Assembly: GCF_009650435.1 (NCBI RefSeq)
Contig: NZ_VVIP01000054.1
Span: 1-50,907, forward strand
Length of the DNA stretch: 50,907 bases
DNA from: Foetidibacter luteolus
Lineage (GTDB): Bacteria > Bacteroidota > Bacteroidia > Chitinophagales > Chitinophagaceae
Reading direction: 5' to 3'
Below the pieces are notes generated by a model, which was not told where the DNA came from, searched no databases, and saw only the letters and a list, made by a program, of their open reading frames with translations. Position numbers and translations under genes: made by a program. Shown here piece by piece: positions 1 through 8,207 of this stretch (the first letter of the stretch is position 1; the number at the start of each line of letters is the position of its first letter).

Positions 1-1
1 C

Positions 2-235
2 TTCCCGCAGCAGGGGTTCTTTAAAAAGCTATGGATGTACCGGTTTTTGTGCATCGTCTTGATTGTAGCAGTGCTTGGTGTTTATTCCTTAAGCAAGGAG
101 TGGATCAACCGGCACTATGACGAGGGCAGCTACAAAAAGGCATGGGATTACATGTATGACCATGCAGACAAAGTCAATATGAAAAAACTCAACAGGATGT
201 ACAGGGAGGCCAACGGGCCAGGCAATAAACAGTAA
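2..235 (+). CDS. C-terminal end of an unidentified membrane protein (5' end outside window)
   Basis: The frame is open from base 2, so an ATG at 35 is probably internal and this is the tail of a longer gene. The visible 77 residues hold one hydrophobic segment (about residues 12-27 of the fragment, FLCIVLIVAVLGVYSL) followed by a charged, Tyr- and Lys-rich tail with no recognised motif. A transmembrane helix with a soluble C-terminus is all that can be read. The alternative is a free-standing 66-residue single-pass protein starting at 35. Function unknown. Confidence 0.45.
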   Translation, partial: FPQQGFFKKLWMYRFLCIVLIVAVLGVYSLSKEWINRHYDEGSYKKAWDYMYDHADKVNMKKLNRMYREANGPGNKQ

Positions 236-479
236 GAGCACCCGGGAGTTCGGTTGACGGGTAATGAATAAGGCAGGGTTAGACATCCGGACAGGGCATC
301 AGCGGGTGCATGGATGGCTCCTTGATCCCTAACTTATTTCTTTCTTACTTGCTCATTCAAAAATTTTCATGTCTTTATTGAGTAACTCTTGAAGGATGTT
401 AGCTATTGTTATTGATGGCGGCATTATAGAGTTTAAATGGATCATTGAAAGAAACATTATCTAAATGATTAATTTGGTA

Positions 480-700
480 AGGAGTGGGTACTACATTACG
501 GGTGGCCGTAAAGATGTAGCTGGTAACGGGGTGCCCTGAAGCGCTGCCGGATTGAAACGGAAACCCCGCTGAAGACTTTGTGCAATGGCCCCTGTGGCGG
601 AGTTGCAGTAAAAAGCCGGAACTGCCGTTACGTTGAAAAACTATAACTGAAAGCACCACATATTTTTTCCGGATAATTTTACGGGATACCTGGTATGTAG
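480..700 (-). repeat. Dispersed ORF-like repeat, copy 1
   Basis: Read on the minus strand, this stretch matches 45665-45872 over its whole length by eye, including the blocks CCCGTAAAATTATCCG, CTTTCAGTTATAGT, TTTCCGTTTCAATCCGGCAG and CGTTACC. Both copies keep one frame open across the match and would encode a similar peptide (SRKIIRK...LSVIVFQ...GF.LQ), but neither has convincing gene context. It sits in the 613-bp gap between the first partial gene and the sigma factor. I see nothing else in that gap. It could be a non-coding repeat that happens to be open, or a decayed small gene family. Confidence 0.6.
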
Positions 701-848
701 TAATTACGCCGGGCCCATTAAAATAAAGCATGGAGAACGGCGCGTGAAACAGCTTTGCGGTTGCTGTACTAAATGGGGATGTGAAGAAAGCCCTGAACCA
801 TATTTCGATTGTTTCTTAATTTTAAAGCAAATACTTTACCTGGCAACC

Positions 849-1397
849 ATGCTGAACGCTACCGATAATGAACTTTTTAATCATGTGAGCAATGATGACC
901 AAGCTGCGTTTCGCATTTTATATGATAGGTACTGGCGTAAGCTACTGGTTCATGCGGTGGTAAAATTAGAATCGGAGGTGGAAGCGGAAGAGCTTGTACA
1001 GGAAATTTTCCTGCAGCTTTGGAAGAGGAGGAAGCAAATACAGCTAAAAAACAGTTTCCATACGTATATCGCATCCATGCTTAAGTATGAAATACTGGCA
1101 AGATTTAAAAAAAGGAGGCAGCAACAACTGCTGCAACAGGGAATGGTTAATGATGCCGGTAATACTGATACAAACGATGCTGCTTACGAACTGCTCCGCC
1201 GGGAAATAGAGATAACGATACAATCCCTGCCAGAAAAATGCCGGCTCGTGTTTCGCCTTAGCCGCGATGAGGGCCTCAGTGAAAAACAGATTGCAGAACA
1301 ATTAAATATTGCACCCAAAACCGTTGAAGCCCATATCAGCAAGGCGCTCAAAAAGCTGAGGGCATCGCTCCAAACCCTCTTATGCCTTTATTTTTAA
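849..1397 (+). CDS. ECF RNA polymerase sigma factor, FecI-like
   Basis: A 182-residue ECF sigma-70 factor that would direct RNA polymerase to the PUL 1 promoter when released by its anti-sigma partner. Region 2 is seen near residues 10-65 (DDQAAFRILYDRYW, then an EAEELVQEIFLQLWKRR segment) and region 4 near 120-172 (LPEKCRLVFRL, with the helix-turn-helix SEKQIAEQLNIAPKTVEAHI). The start at 849 was chosen over an in-frame ATG at 744 because the extra 35 Cys-rich residues do not resemble the family, whose members begin just before region 2. The FecR gene follows 132 bp downstream. FecI-FecR-SusC(STN) is a standard Bacteroidota cell-surface signalling set. A near-consensus -7 (TACTTTA, 832-838) lies very close to the start and is not convincing. 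Confidence 0.92.
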   Translation: MLNATDNELFNHVSNDDQAAFRILYDRYWRKLLVHAVVKLESEVEAEELVQEIFLQLWKRRKQIQLKNSFHTYIASMLKYEILARFKKRRQQQLLQQGMVNDAGNTDTNDAAYELLRREIEITIQSLPEKCRLVFRLSRDEGLSEKQIAEQLNIAPKTVEAHISKALKKLRASLQTLLCLYF

Positions 1398-1529
1398 GAC
1401 CATCAAAATTTATATCCGCCTGATGCCTGGCCCATATTTCACACCTGGATAATGGACTGCAAAATTTTTTTTAGGGTACACTAAGGGTAGTGGAACTTTT
1501 GGTACGCTATAATAGAAACAGGTTGTTTA

Positions 1530-2522
1530 ATGCCAGCACTTACCCCGGAACAGATACAGGAGATTGCCAGCAAATACTTTGACGGCAGCATAACACCTGC
1601 AGAGAAAAAACTGCTGGATGAATGGTATAATACGCAGCCCACAGATACGGTGGAATGGAAGCGGGATGAAGCTGAGGCTGCACTGGAGCAGCGGCTGTTT
1701 ACAAACATCCAGGAGCAGATAAGCAGTGTGCAGGAGCTCCCTGTTGTACTCATGCGCACAAAACGCCGTATACTCTGGCGTGTAGCTGCCGCGGTACTGG
1801 CAGGGATAACAGTAACTTATTTTTATTTACGTACCGCTACCGTGGAAAATGATACAGTTGCTGTGAAAAATACGCATGATACGGCTGTCACCTATACCCG
1901 TTACCTAACCCTGGAGGATGGCAGCACCGTTATCCTTCACGCCGACAGTAAACTAACCCGGTCCCCGGGTTTTAACAATGGCGCCCGTGTGGTTACGCTT
2001 ACCGGCGAAGCTTACTTTGATATCACCCGCGACACCCTGAAGCCTTTTATTATACATACCGGCAAGGTAAAAACAACCGTGCTGGGCACTGCTTTCAACA
2101 TTTCAGCATACCCGGGTAAAAACACAATTACCGTAGCTGTTACAAGGGGTAAGGTAAGGGTGGAAGACAGTGAAAAAATACTTGCGGAGCTTACCCCAGA
2201 CCAGCAGGTGGTGTACAATATTCCTACGGCTAATGCCGAGCGTGAGAAAGTTAACGCCGTTGCATCCAGCGCAGGTTGGGTTAGGCAGGATATGAACTTC
2301 GATGGCGCTTCACTGGCGTCAGTAGTGCAGGTGCTCAATAAGCGCTACAACGTAAATATCAGCTTTAAAAACCACGCACTGGAAAACTGCAAGGTAAAAG
2401 TATCATTCAATGGTACAGAGCCTCTTGTTAAGGTGCTGGATTTGCTGTGCACCATCAGCAATGCGTCTTACACCAAACCCGATGATGCCAATATTGTGAT
2501 TGACGGGGAAGGCTGCATGTAG
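1530..2522 (+). CDS. FecR-family anti-sigma factor
   Basis: A 330-residue inner-membrane anti-sigma factor. The cytoplasmic N-terminus (about 1-78) would hold the sigma factor, a single hydrophobic span follows (about 80-99), and the periplasmic part contains the FecR domain (about 110-225, with LEDGSTVILHADSKL and LTGEAYFDI) and a C-terminal DUF4974-type region (about 255-325, MNFDGASLASVVQVLNKRYN). In known systems the periplasmic part senses the STN domain of a partner TonB-dependent receptor. The matching receptor is the next gene, 322 bp on, and does carry an STN domain. Its length is typical. The pairing is inferred from order and domain content. Confidence 0.92.
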   Translation: MPALTPEQIQEIASKYFDGSITPAEKKLLDEWYNTQPTDTVEWKRDEAEAALEQRLFTNIQEQISSVQELPVVLMRTKRRILWRVAAAVLAGITVTYFYLRTATVENDTVAVKNTHDTAVTYTRYLTLEDGSTVILHADSKLTRSPGFNNGARVVTLTGEAYFDITRDTLKPFIIHTGKVKTTVLGTAFNISAYPGKNTITVAVTRGKVRVEDSEKILAELTPDQQVVYNIPTANAEREKVNAVASSAGWVRQDMNFDGASLASVVQVLNKRYNVNISFKNHALENCKVKVSFNGTEPLVKVLDLLCTISNASYTKPDDANIVIDGEGCM

Positions 2523-2844
2523 TACTGCTTATCATTTTATCAACCAAAACAAAATTGATTGCCATGCCAAAATCTAAATCTCCTTAAGCATCCTTTATTT
2601 CGGCCGGTACAGCCAGCAATAACTGTTTTACATGGTATGTGTTTACCTGTGCTTAACCAGGTTGTTTTGCTTGTTGCAAAAACAGCATACACATAATCTT
2701 AAAATACAACAGGATTGCCAGTCTTTATCGCCGGCATCTTTTAATTAAAAAACCCCTTGCGCCGTGGAAAGCATGAAGGGGTTTCGCCTAAAAACTGTTT
2801 CGCCTGCTTGCAGGCATTGAATCACTTTTAAACTATTGCAAGTT
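2523..2844 (+). promoter_or_regulatory. Structured leader between FecR and SusC of PUL 1
   Basis: This 322-bp gap holds three inverted repeats. They are TTTTGC/GCAAAA (2665-2681), AAACCCCTT/AAGGGGTTT with a 17-nt loop (2750-2784), and GCCTGC-TT-GCAGGC (2802-2815). The second and third lie just before the SusC start at 2845. A very short frame (ATG at 2564, MPKSKSP, stop) precedes them. I found no TAnnTTTG element. The hairpins could end FecR transcription or control SusC expression after transcription; the sequence alone does not decide. Confidence 0.45.
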
Positions 2845-5800
2845 ATGCAAAAAACGATTGCCCGGGGCAATGCGGTTTGTCATGCGCTGTTGCCCGAGCT
2901 TCCCCGTCATATAAACCCCTCATTCATTATGAAGCTGAGCATTTGTGTAATGACGCTGGTGGTATTGTCAACGGAACTGCTGGTGGCCTCTCCCGGCCAT
3001 GGCCAAAAGATGGAAGAAAAAGTTATCCGGCTTGAACTTAATAACGAAACCCTGCGTGGCGCCCTGTTCAGGATTGAACAATTGTCTGGCTTTAAGATAG
3101 CTTACCTGCTGGAACATGTGTCAAAATACAAGGGCATTTCCATAACAGGGGAAGAACGTACAGTAGAAGCAACGTTGCGGCTGGTGTTAAGGGATACAAA
3201 ACTTGCCTTTCGCCAGGAAGATAATACCATACTTGTATTTCCAGGCGCAAGGATAAAAACTGAAGAAGAACCGCCACCGGTTTATGTGCCGGCAGATATA
3301 ACTGTATCTGGCAAGGTTACCAACAGTGCAGGTGAACCCCTGCAGGGTGTAGCCATTACGGTTAAGGATGACAGGAACAGGGGCGCTGTAAGCGATGCAG
3401 CCGGCATTTATAAAATTACATTGGACAACAACAACGCTATACTGGTATTTTCTTACATAGGTATGGAAACACAGGAAGTGCCTCTAGCCGGAAAATCTGT
3501 AGTAAATGTATCGCTCCAGGAAACAGCGGCGCAACAAAAAGAAGTGATTGTAGTAGGTTACGGCACGCAGAAAAGGCGTGAATTAACAAGCTCTATTTCC
3601 ACCATCAACAGTAAAGAGATTAATGAACTGCCTGTTACCGAACTGGGCCAGGCGTTGCAGGGCAGGGTGGCCGGCGTTACGGTAACCAATGTAAGTTCCC
3701 CTGGTACGGCGCCGGATATAAGGATACGTGGTGTAAGCTCGGTTAGTTTTGCTACAGACCCGTTGTATGTAATTGATGGTTTTCCCACCACCAATTTGTC
3801 CAGCTTTGATAACAAAGATGTGGAAAGCGTGGAAGTGCTGAAAGACGCCAGCGCTGCCGCCATTTACGGTTCCCGGGCAACCAACGGTGTTATACTTATC
3901 ACCACAAAAAAGGGGGGCAGGAATGCAAGGTTGCGGGTAAACCTTGATTCTTATGTGGGTATAGAATCTGCCTGGCGCCTGTTACGGCCCATGACAACCA
4001 GTGAACGCAGCCGCTTTATGGATGGTATGTACGCCGGTGATAATATTGATGATGCGTCAAAACGGCCAAGCCGTTACACCACGGAAGAAATGAACAAATT
4101 TCCTTACCCCGGCGCCACTCAAACCTACGCACAAACAAATACAGACTGGCAGGGCCTTCATTTTAAAACCGGGTTGCTTACCAACCACAACCTGTCATTG
4201 AGTGGTGGTGGTGAATCCTCCCGTTTTTATAGTTCTGCCGGTTACATGAAGCAGGATGGTATACTCATCGGCGTTGGTTTTGAACGGTATAATTTCCGTA
4301 TTAATTCAACACACGATATTGGCAGCCGTTTCACCTTCGGGCAAAACTTGCTGTTGTCTTACACAAAACAGCGCTACAGCAGTTCAGATGGGGAAACCGG
4401 CGACCAGGGTACTCCTTTGTCACTGCTCCAGTTTGCTTTACCGCACCTGCCTTTGCGTGATCCTAATACGGGTTACTGGATAAAGGCGGGCGGTGATGGC
4501 GTTGATGGTCACCCCTTCCCCAACCTGGTCGCGGATATTGAAAACTCCAGCAATTTCAAGAAAACAGTAAAGATCCTGGGTAGCGCTTACCTGGATGTTA
4601 AGCTTACCCCTTCCTTAAAATTCAGAACCACTTTTGGGATAGACTACGCTGATGGGCTAAACAATGCGATAAGGCAGAGCTATACCGTAAACGACGGCTT
4701 CAGCATCCTCAAAACAGATGATGGACTTACTTCCATATCCAATAACCGCCGCGTATTTACCTCGTTGCTTTTTAGTGAGCAGTTGACATTTGATAAAACA
4801 TTTAACCACCATCATATAAACGCGGTACTGGTTTATGAAGGGCAGACAGCCGACATAAAATCAGAAATCATGTCCGGCAGGCAATCTTCTCCCGGTCTTA
4901 CAACTTTAAACGGCGCTTCTGCAATAAGTGCGGTAAGCAACAGGGAAGAGAACCTGCTGCTTTCTTATGTTGCACGTATAGCTTATGGCTATAAAGGGAA
5001 ATACATGTTAAATGCCAGCATCCGCCGGGATGGTTCATCTGTATGGGCGCCGGGTAATAAGTTTGCCAACTTTCCCGCGGTTTCCGCAGGCTGGAACATT
5101 GCCAGGGAATCATTCCTGGAAAAGAGTACTACCGTATCAGATTTAAAATTAAGGGCCAGCTATGGGATAACCGGTTTAAACCCCACTGCCCTGGGTAATT
5201 ACCCCTGGCAGTCGCTGATATACAACTCTGCCTATCCGTTTAACAATGTAAACAATGTTAATACCGCTTTCTATAATAAACTATCCAACCAAAACCTTGA
5301 GTGGGAAAAAACATCGCAATTAAACATAGGCCTGGATGCCGGTTTTTTGAACGACAGGATTAGCCTTACAGTAGAATATTACGACAGGATAACTGACAAC
5401 CTGATACTTAAAGCCCCAACCCCGCCTTCTTTTGGGTATATACAATCTACAGACGTAAACATTGGTAAAATGCAAAACAAGGGCTGGGAGTTCCAGGCAG
5501 GGTACCACGAAAGGAACAGGCCTTTTAAATGGGGGGTAACCGCTAACCTCGGCATTGTGTCAAACCAGGTGTTAAGGCTGGATGCGCCAAGCGGCGCCAT
5601 ATTCGGTGGCGAAGGCAATTACTTCTCCAGTTGGGGGGTGCCGGTTACACGTACGGTTGCCGGCGAATCCATTCAGCCTTTTTATGGCTGGGTTTTCGAC
5701 CGTATTTATCAAAGCCAGGCCGAGGTGAATGCAGATAATGAAGCTGCCCGTGCCAAAACAGGCAATGCTGGTGCGTTCTACCAGGCATCAGCCACTGCAG

Positions 5801-6411
5801 CGGGCGATGTAAGGTTTAAAGACATAAACGGAGATGGCATTGTTGACGACCGGGACAGGGAGAAGATCGGCAGTTTCCTGCCCGACTTTACCTATGGTTT
5901 AAACCTTACTGCCGCATACAAAAATTTTGATATTTCTATTCTCTTCCAGGGCGTGCAGGGCGGAGAAATATTTAGCGCTATCGGCGTTTATTCCGGCGCT
6001 TTCCGCTGGCCCTTGGGTGGTAGCCTTAAGGCGTTTGAAGATGCCTGGACATCCGCCAACCCCAGCACTACCAATCCCCGCATCAGGTGGAGCGATCCAA
6101 ACGATAACTCCCGTATCTCCAAACGCTGGCTGCAGGATGCTTCTTACCTCCGGCTGAAAAATATTAGCATTGGTTATGAAATACCTTTTAAACAACTTGA
6201 TCAAAGATATAAAGGCGCCATTACAAAGTTTCGTGTATACGCAGCCTCGCAAAACCTGTTGACATTTACAGGTTACGATCTTGGTTATGACCCGGAGATA
6301 GGTATGAAGATAGGCAGCAACCGGGGCGCCGGTAACCTTACCAATGGTATAGACTATGGCCAATACCCCGCCGCCCGTTCCTTTATATTGGGCCTGCAGG
6401 TAGGCTTTTAA
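2845..6411 (+). CDS. SusC-family TonB-dependent receptor with STN domain
   Basis: An outer-membrane, TonB-driven importer of 1188 residues for a glycan or glycoside. Order of parts: long signal region (hydrophobic part about residues 30-50), STN domain (about 60-130, VIRLELNNETLRGALFRI) for signalling to FecR, carboxypeptidase-regulatory-like domain (about 150-225, SGKVTNSAGEPLQGVAITV), the typical VVGYGTQKRRELTSSIS segment, plug with VEVLKDASAAAIYGSRATNG, then a long barrel ending in Phe. ATG 2845 was chosen over a TTG at 2836. The SusD partner follows after 27 bp. The STN domain separates it from the other two SusC proteins of the window and ties it to the FecI/FecR pair. Confidence 0.95.
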   Translation: MQKTIARGNAVCHALLPELPRHINPSFIMKLSICVMTLVVLSTELLVASPGHGQKMEEKVIRLELNNETLRGALFRIEQLSGFKIAYLLEHVSKYKGISITGEERTVEATLRLVLRDTKLAFRQEDNTILVFPGARIKTEEEPPPVYVPADITVSGKVTNSAGEPLQGVAITVKDDRNRGAVSDAAGIYKITLDNNNAILVFSYIGMETQEVPLAGKSVVNVSLQETAAQQKEVIVVGYGTQKRRELTSSISTINSKEINELPVTELGQALQGRVAGVTVTNVSSPGTAPDIRIRGVSSVSFATDPLYVIDGFPTTNLSSFDNKDVESVEVLKDASAAAIYGSRATNGVILITTKKGGRNARLRVNLDSYVGIESAWRLLRPMTTSERSRFMDGMYAGDNIDDASKRPSRYTTEEMNKFPYPGATQTYAQTNTDWQGLHFKTGLLTNHNLSLSGGGESSRFYSSAGYMKQDGILIGVGFERYNFRINSTHDIGSRFTFGQNLLLSYTKQRYSSSDGETGDQGTPLSLLQFALPHLPLRDPNTGYWIKAGGDGVDGHPFPNLVADIENSSNFKKTVKILGSAYLDVKLTPSLKFRTTFGIDYADGLNNAIRQSYTVNDGFSILKTDDGLTSISNNRRVFTSLLFSEQLTFDKTFNHHHINAVLVYEGQTADIKSEIMSGRQSSPGLTTLNGASAISAVSNREENLLLSYVARIAYGYKGKYMLNASIRRDGSSVWAPGNKFANFPAVSAGWNIARESFLEKSTTVSDLKLRASYGITGLNPTALGNYPWQSLIYNSAYPFNNVNNVNTAFYNKLSNQNLEWEKTSQLNIGLDAGFLNDRISLTVEYYDRITDNLILKAPTPPSFGYIQSTDVNIGKMQNKGWEFQAGYHERNRPFKWGVTANLGIVSNQVLRLDAPSGAIFGGEGNYFSSWGVPVTRTVAGESIQPFYGWVFDRIYQSQAEVNADNEAARAKTGNAGAFYQASATAAGDVRFKDINGDGIVDDRDREKIGSFLPDFTYGLNLTAAYKNFDISILFQGVQGGEIFSAIGVYSGAFRWPLGGSLKAFEDAWTSANPSTTNPRIRWSDPNDNSRISKRWLQDASYLRLKNISIGYEIPFKQLDQRYKGAITKFRVYAASQNLLTFTGYDLGYDPEIGMKIGSNRGAGNLTNGIDYGQYPAARSFILGLQVGF

Positions 6412-6438
6412 CATGTTCAACAAAAAAATATTCAAAAA

Positions 6439-7938
6439 ATGAAAACACATCTTTTTTTCATAGGTTGCCTTTCGCTCCTGCTCGTTTCCTGCGAGAAAGA
6501 GTTGAACAAAACCAACCCCAATTCCATAACAACGGAGGAATATTATACAACCAGTGCCCAGCTTGAAAAAGCAGTAAACGGCGCATATACCACACTAAAC
6601 GGCAGTTATCTTGTCGGGTCGTCGTATATATGGCTGCAGGACCTTCGTTCAGACGATCTTGTAGGCACCACCCTTGCCGATGAACGGGGTGATATCCTCC
6701 GTGGTGTGGCCGGCGTTAATAATTCTTACGTGGAAAGGATATGGCGCGGCTGGTACATTGTTATCCACCGTGCGAATACTGTTATCAATAATACTATTCA
6801 GTCCGATCCGGACGACCCCACCAATAGCCTGCGTAACCGGGTAGTGGCCGAGGCCAAATTCCTGCGAGGCATGGCTTATTACGAGCTGGCCAGCCTTTGG
6901 GGCGGCGTGCCACTGATTACAAAACCGGTTTCCGGCTTTTCAGATTTTCAGCCGCGTACCTCGCAGCAGGCGGTGTATGAATTTGCTGTGCAGGATTTAA
7001 AAGACGCGGCTTCCGCGTTGCCGGCCACCTACGATGCGGCAGCTAATGGCCGTGCTACCAGCGGTGCGGCCAATGCGCTGCTGGGCAGGGTGCTTATGCA
7101 AATGGCTAATTATGCCGAGGCAAAAACCTACCTGCAAAAAGTAAAGGATACAAACCTTTATGGCCTGGTAGATAACAGCAACCAGAACTTCCAGGAAGAA
7201 CACGAGTTTAATAAAGAATCCATATTTGAAGCGGCATTTGTGCCCTTGCAGGATGCCGCGGAAGATGAAGGCGATGACTACCAGAATGGCCAGTACCGCG
7301 AATCTACAAATGGTACCCGCCAGTATGATATGAACACTGGTAACGGTGTGGTATTGCCTGCTCCTTCCCTTATTGCCGAATTTGAAACAAACGACCCGCG
7401 CCGCAAAGCCATGATGTATGATATTGGCGATACCTGGGCCGGTGGTGTTATGACACAGGTTTCCTGGAAAAAATATACCCTTAGCTACAAAAACCCAACG
7501 CCCGGCAATGTGGCCAACGGCATTAACAGGCGTATGATACGCTATGCGGAAGTATTGCTGATGCTGGCAGAATGCGAAAATGAAACCGGTAACCTGAACG
7601 CAGCGGTAAACCTGCTGAACGAAGTACGCGGCAGGGCCGACGTTGTGGCCGCGGGTTTGCCAAAGTATCCCATTGCAGGCACCTATCCTTGCAACACAAA
7701 GGATGAAGTTACCCGGGCCGTTATGCACGAAAAGCGTGTAGAGCTTTGTGGTGAGCAGGTTCGCAACAGGGATTTGCTGCGCTGGCGTGCCGCCGGTAAA
7801 CTGGTCCTTATGGGTGGCGATCCTATCGCTTATTTTAAAGCCGGTAAAGATGAACTGCTGCCGGTGCCACAATCAGAAATTGACCGCAACCTTGCCCTGG
7901 GCCAGGGTGGCGTAACTGCGCAAAACCCGGGGTATTAA
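6439..7938 (+). CDS. SusD/RagB-family outer-membrane lipoprotein
   Basis: A 499-residue surface lipoprotein that caps the SusC barrel and binds the glycan. The signal peptide ends in a lipobox with Cys18 (LLVSC). The SusD N-terminal region (NPNSITTEEYYTTSAQLEKAVNGAY) is followed by TPR-type helices (AEAKFLRGMAYYELASLWGGVPL) and the family's C-terminal block (EVLLMLAEC, LNEVRGRA, HEKRVELCGE). It ends in the common QNPGY tail. The gap to SusC is 27 bp and a strong terminator-like hairpin overlaps its stop, so SusC and SusD may form a transcript of their own. The substrate cannot be read from the sequence. Confidence 0.95.
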   Translation: MKTHLFFIGCLSLLLVSCEKELNKTNPNSITTEEYYTTSAQLEKAVNGAYTTLNGSYLVGSSYIWLQDLRSDDLVGTTLADERGDILRGVAGVNNSYVERIWRGWYIVIHRANTVINNTIQSDPDDPTNSLRNRVVAEAKFLRGMAYYELASLWGGVPLITKPVSGFSDFQPRTSQQAVYEFAVQDLKDAASALPATYDAAANGRATSGAANALLGRVLMQMANYAEAKTYLQKVKDTNLYGLVDNSNQNFQEEHEFNKESIFEAAFVPLQDAAEDEGDDYQNGQYRESTNGTRQYDMNTGNGVVLPAPSLIAEFETNDPRRKAMMYDIGDTWAGGVMTQVSWKKYTLSYKNPTPGNVANGINRRMIRYAEVLLMLAECENETGNLNAAVNLLNEVRGRADVVAAGLPKYPIAGTYPCNTKDEVTRAVMHEKRVELCGEQVRNRDLLRWRAAGKLVLMGGDPIAYFKAGKDELLPVPQSEIDRNLALGQGGVTAQNPGY

Positions 7939-7957
7939 CTGCCGTAAACGGCAGTTT
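7937..7957 (+). terminator. Hairpin overlapping the SusD stop (PUL 1)
   Basis: An 8-bp perfect stem (AACTGCCG / CGGCAGTT) with a TAAA loop overlaps the TAA stop of SusD and is followed by a short T run (TTTC), with TTTTGTTT a little further on. It is the best intrinsic-terminator candidate in the window. It would separate SusCD from the two downstream genes or attenuate read-through. Confidence 0.6.
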
Positions 7958-7992
7958 CAAAACCTTTTGTTTACCGGCTATGGAATTTCATG

Positions 7993-8178
7993 GCATCGCC
8001 TGTTGTGTCACTCACTGCACCGTTCAGAACATTTTTCAGCAAAGCGTAGGTGGGCAACCTCATCGCCGCCATCCGCCTTTTTGCTACACGGGCTTAAAAG
8101 CTGCACATTGAACAGAACGATAAAGTGATTGCGACGCAACGAAGTCGCCACAGGGCGTTGCCGCCGGTACCATGCTTT
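7993..8178 (+). repeat. Dispersed inverted-end element, copy A
   Basis: An intergenic element between SusD and the PVC-type gene. Its left end (GTTGTGTCACTCACT, from about 8001) matches the ends of copies B and C. Its right part is the common unit with the palindrome TTGCGACGCAA at 8129-8139 followed by CGAAGTCGCCA. The left end is an imperfect inverted copy of the right core (CGTTGTGTCACTC against CGTTGCGTCGCAATC). It has no coding potential of its own. It fills most of the 269-bp gap. Confidence 0.6.
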
Positions 8179-8207
8179 ATTAACCCCTTTTAATTCTAAT
8201 CTGCATA

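Noticed and set aside
744..848. N-terminal extension of the sigma factor from ATG 744
   Set aside because: The extra 35 residues are Cys-rich and unlike ECF factors; ATG 849 gives the usual start just before region 2.
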